Source: Mycoplasma sp. CAG:877
Lineage (GTDB): Bacteria; Bacillota_I; Bacilli_A; RF39; UBA660
Reading direction: 5' to 3'
DNA length: 64,000 bases
NCBI GenBank assembly: GCA_000433455.1
Contig: HF992500.1
Span: forward strand, 27,906 to 91,905
Shown: positions 63,063 through 64,000 of the stretch, piece after piece
Position numbering within the stretch: the first letter of the stretch is position 1
Layout: each line of letters opens with the position of its first letter
Notes under the pieces: model-generated
The model's database searches: none
What the model saw: only the letters and a program-made list of their open reading frames with translations
What the model was told of the DNA's origin: nothing
Made by a program: the position numbers and the translations under genes

Positions 63063-63096
63063 AAGCTCGTTTCTAAAACATGGAGACGGGCTTTTT
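63063..63096 (+). terminator. Terminator of the SBP gene
   Basis: 11-bp stem AAGCTCGTTTC/GAGACGGGCTT (two G-U, 63063-63073 with 63083-63093) and a T-run. Confidence 0.85.
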
Positions 63097-63117
63097 AGTT
63101 AGGTGATGTTTTTTGCT

Positions 63118-63142
63118 ATATTGGCTTGTACCAATATTTTTT
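63118..63142 (+). terminator. Second terminator-like hairpin
   Basis: ATATTGG/CCAATAT stem (63118-63124 with 63131-63137) followed by six T. It may be a back-up for the previous terminator or a relic of lost sequence. Confidence 0.6.
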
Positions 63143-63218
63143 AAATGCATAGAAATTTATTTTAAACAATATTAGTAATCTCTTATATTTACCTATTTGT
63201 ATTTAATACTTTATAAAC

Positions 63219-63243
63219 TGTCCAACTTTTTGAGTTCAGTTCA
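63219..63243 (-). mobile_element. Possible solo terminal repeat of an IS3-family element
   Basis: The minus strand reads TGAACTGAACTCAAAAAGTT followed by GGACA. This resembles the terminal inverted repeats of the IS150 group of IS3 elements (TGnACTGnnCnC..AGTTGGACA from memory). No transposase or second end is present here, so at most a relic is left. Confidence 0.4.
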
Positions 63244-63260
63244 CTGGTATATAGTACTAT

Positions 63261-64000
63261 TTATGAGTTCTCTTTTAGGAGAGAAATAATAGGTTTTTGA
63301 TTTTGTTTTCTTAAACTTAGTATGCAAATTATGATTAGTAGTATAGAAATGGGAATTATAATTAATAGTATTATCACCATAAATTCAAGGTGGTTTAAGT
63401 AGGTCTTTGAGATTAAGTGAAACTTGGTTAAAAATGTATATACTATACTTAGAATAATATATATTAAGAGTGAATTTTTTATATTTTCTTTGCTTATACT
63501 TAAGACTAGTAATTTTAAAATTTTTGAATTATGAAAACCATATATTTTTAGGAGAGCTATATCTTTACTATTAGTATTTATTAAGTCTTTTGTTAGAAGT
63601 GTTAGAGTGTTTATTATTAGTAAAATTATTAGTACTTCCCCTATCAAGAATACTTTTAAGATAAGATTATACATTTTAATATTTTGTTGGTTTGAGTCAT
63701 TTTGAATTAGTACTTCACAGTTATTTTTTGACAGTTCTTTAGAAACATAATTTATATTATTATAATCATCAACTATAATATTAAATTCATTTTTAGAAAG
63801 TCCTTTATTTAGCTTTTTCATAAACTCTTCTGATACAATTATTTCATTTGTATTAAGATATTTATTATCGTGTTTACCTACTACTTTGAAGATATACTTT
63901 TCGTTATTTAGGTAAAGTATTATTGAATTTGACTTTATGTCGTTTGAGACTATAACTTGATTAGACGATAAGTTTGATGTATGTACTTTCGCAAAGTTTA
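63261..64000 (-). CDS. FtsX-like ABC permease, 5' end beyond the window
   Basis: The frame is open from the right edge to a stop at 63261, about 246 residues, and is the C-terminal end of a larger protein. The first part is an external loop (QVIVSNDIKSNS, YIFKVVGKHDN, NEIIVSEEF). Then three or four membrane helices follow: LILKVFLIGEVLIILLIINTL, an intracellular KDIALLKIYGFHNSKILKL (the FtsX/MacB coupling motif), and two more helices before the end PIISLLKENS. This is the standard end of MacB/LolC-type permeases that export lipoproteins, peptides or drugs. The family is clear; the substrate cannot be told. An ATG at 63821 is only an internal Met. Confidence 0.88.
   Translation of the reverse strand, partial: NFAKVHTSNLSSNQVIVSNDIKSNSIILYLNNEKYIFKVVGKHDNKYLNTNEIIVSEEFMKKLNKGLSKNEFNIIVDDYNNINYVSKELSKNNCEVLIQNDSNQQNIKMYNLILKVFLIGEVLIILLIINTLTLLTKDLINTNSKDIALLKIYGFHNSKILKLLVLSISKENIKNSLLIYIILSIVYTFLTKFHLISKTYLNHLEFMVIILLIIIPISILLIIICILSLRKQNQKPIISLLKENS

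Overview
The window comes from an AT-rich Gram-positive bacterium with standard stop usage. TGA works as a stop (for example in the ATGA overlap at 20454-20457) and Trp is TGG, so it is not a code-4 Mollicute. Sigma-A promoters, strong GGAGG ribosome sites, LTA synthase, LCP, sortase, GatCAB and a pcrA/ligA/gatCAB neighbourhood point to a low-GC Bacillota, probably a gut-type member of the Bacilli. The lineage is inferred only from gene content and base composition. Nearly all genes lie on the minus strand. The plus-strand genes are an acyltransferase, a PASTA protein, a 30-residue peptide, an LCP protein and an ABC-type binding protein.

Layout from left to right. 1-9.3 kb: a Ca2+-type P-ATPase (cut by the left edge), a GT4 glycosyltransferase and a DUF2974 hydrolase form one operon; then a thioredoxin-like protein, a cupin, a macro-domain protein, and a zinc/cadmium efflux ATPase with its CadC/SmtB-type repressor and visible operator. 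9.3-15.4 kb: an LPLTG surface-protein remnant and a six-gene operon holding a diacylglycerol kinase-like protein, DUF2238-like and unknown membrane proteins, a TSCPD protein and a YfhO membrane protein. 15.7-34 kb: a large surface-glycopolymer locus with GT2/GT4 enzymes, a pyruvyltransferase fused to an FrhB-type protein, a TagGH-type ABC exporter, a split OatA-like AT3/SGNH pair, a prenyl-phosphoribose branch (HAD-IB, UbiA, GT-C membrane protein) and a Wzy-GT4 fusion. 34-46 kb: cell-envelope proteins, namely PASTA, a large secreted glucosaminidase, LCP-PASTA, LTA synthase and YihY. 46-59 kb: a degenerate GGDEF sensor, then gatCAB, an OB-fold protein, ligA, a nucleotidyltransferase and pcrA. 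59-64 kb: a thioester/SpaA adhesin with a neighbouring sortase, a phosphodiesterase, an NMT1-like binding protein and an FtsX-type permease cut by the right edge.

The genes fit a shared envelope theme: making, exporting, O-acetylating and anchoring glycopolymers, making and recycling lipoteichoic acid, and anchoring surface proteins. Two genes carry in-frame TAA codons: a GT4 gene (20008-20010) and the LCP tail (42287-42289).

The most unusual small-scale object is a probable self-contained type I toxin-antitoxin-like locus at about 36118-36420. It has a sigma-A promoter, a 30-residue hydrophobic peptide, and a convergent small-RNA candidate ending in a strong terminator just behind the peptide stop. 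No tRNA, rRNA, CRISPR array or intact insertion sequence was seen.
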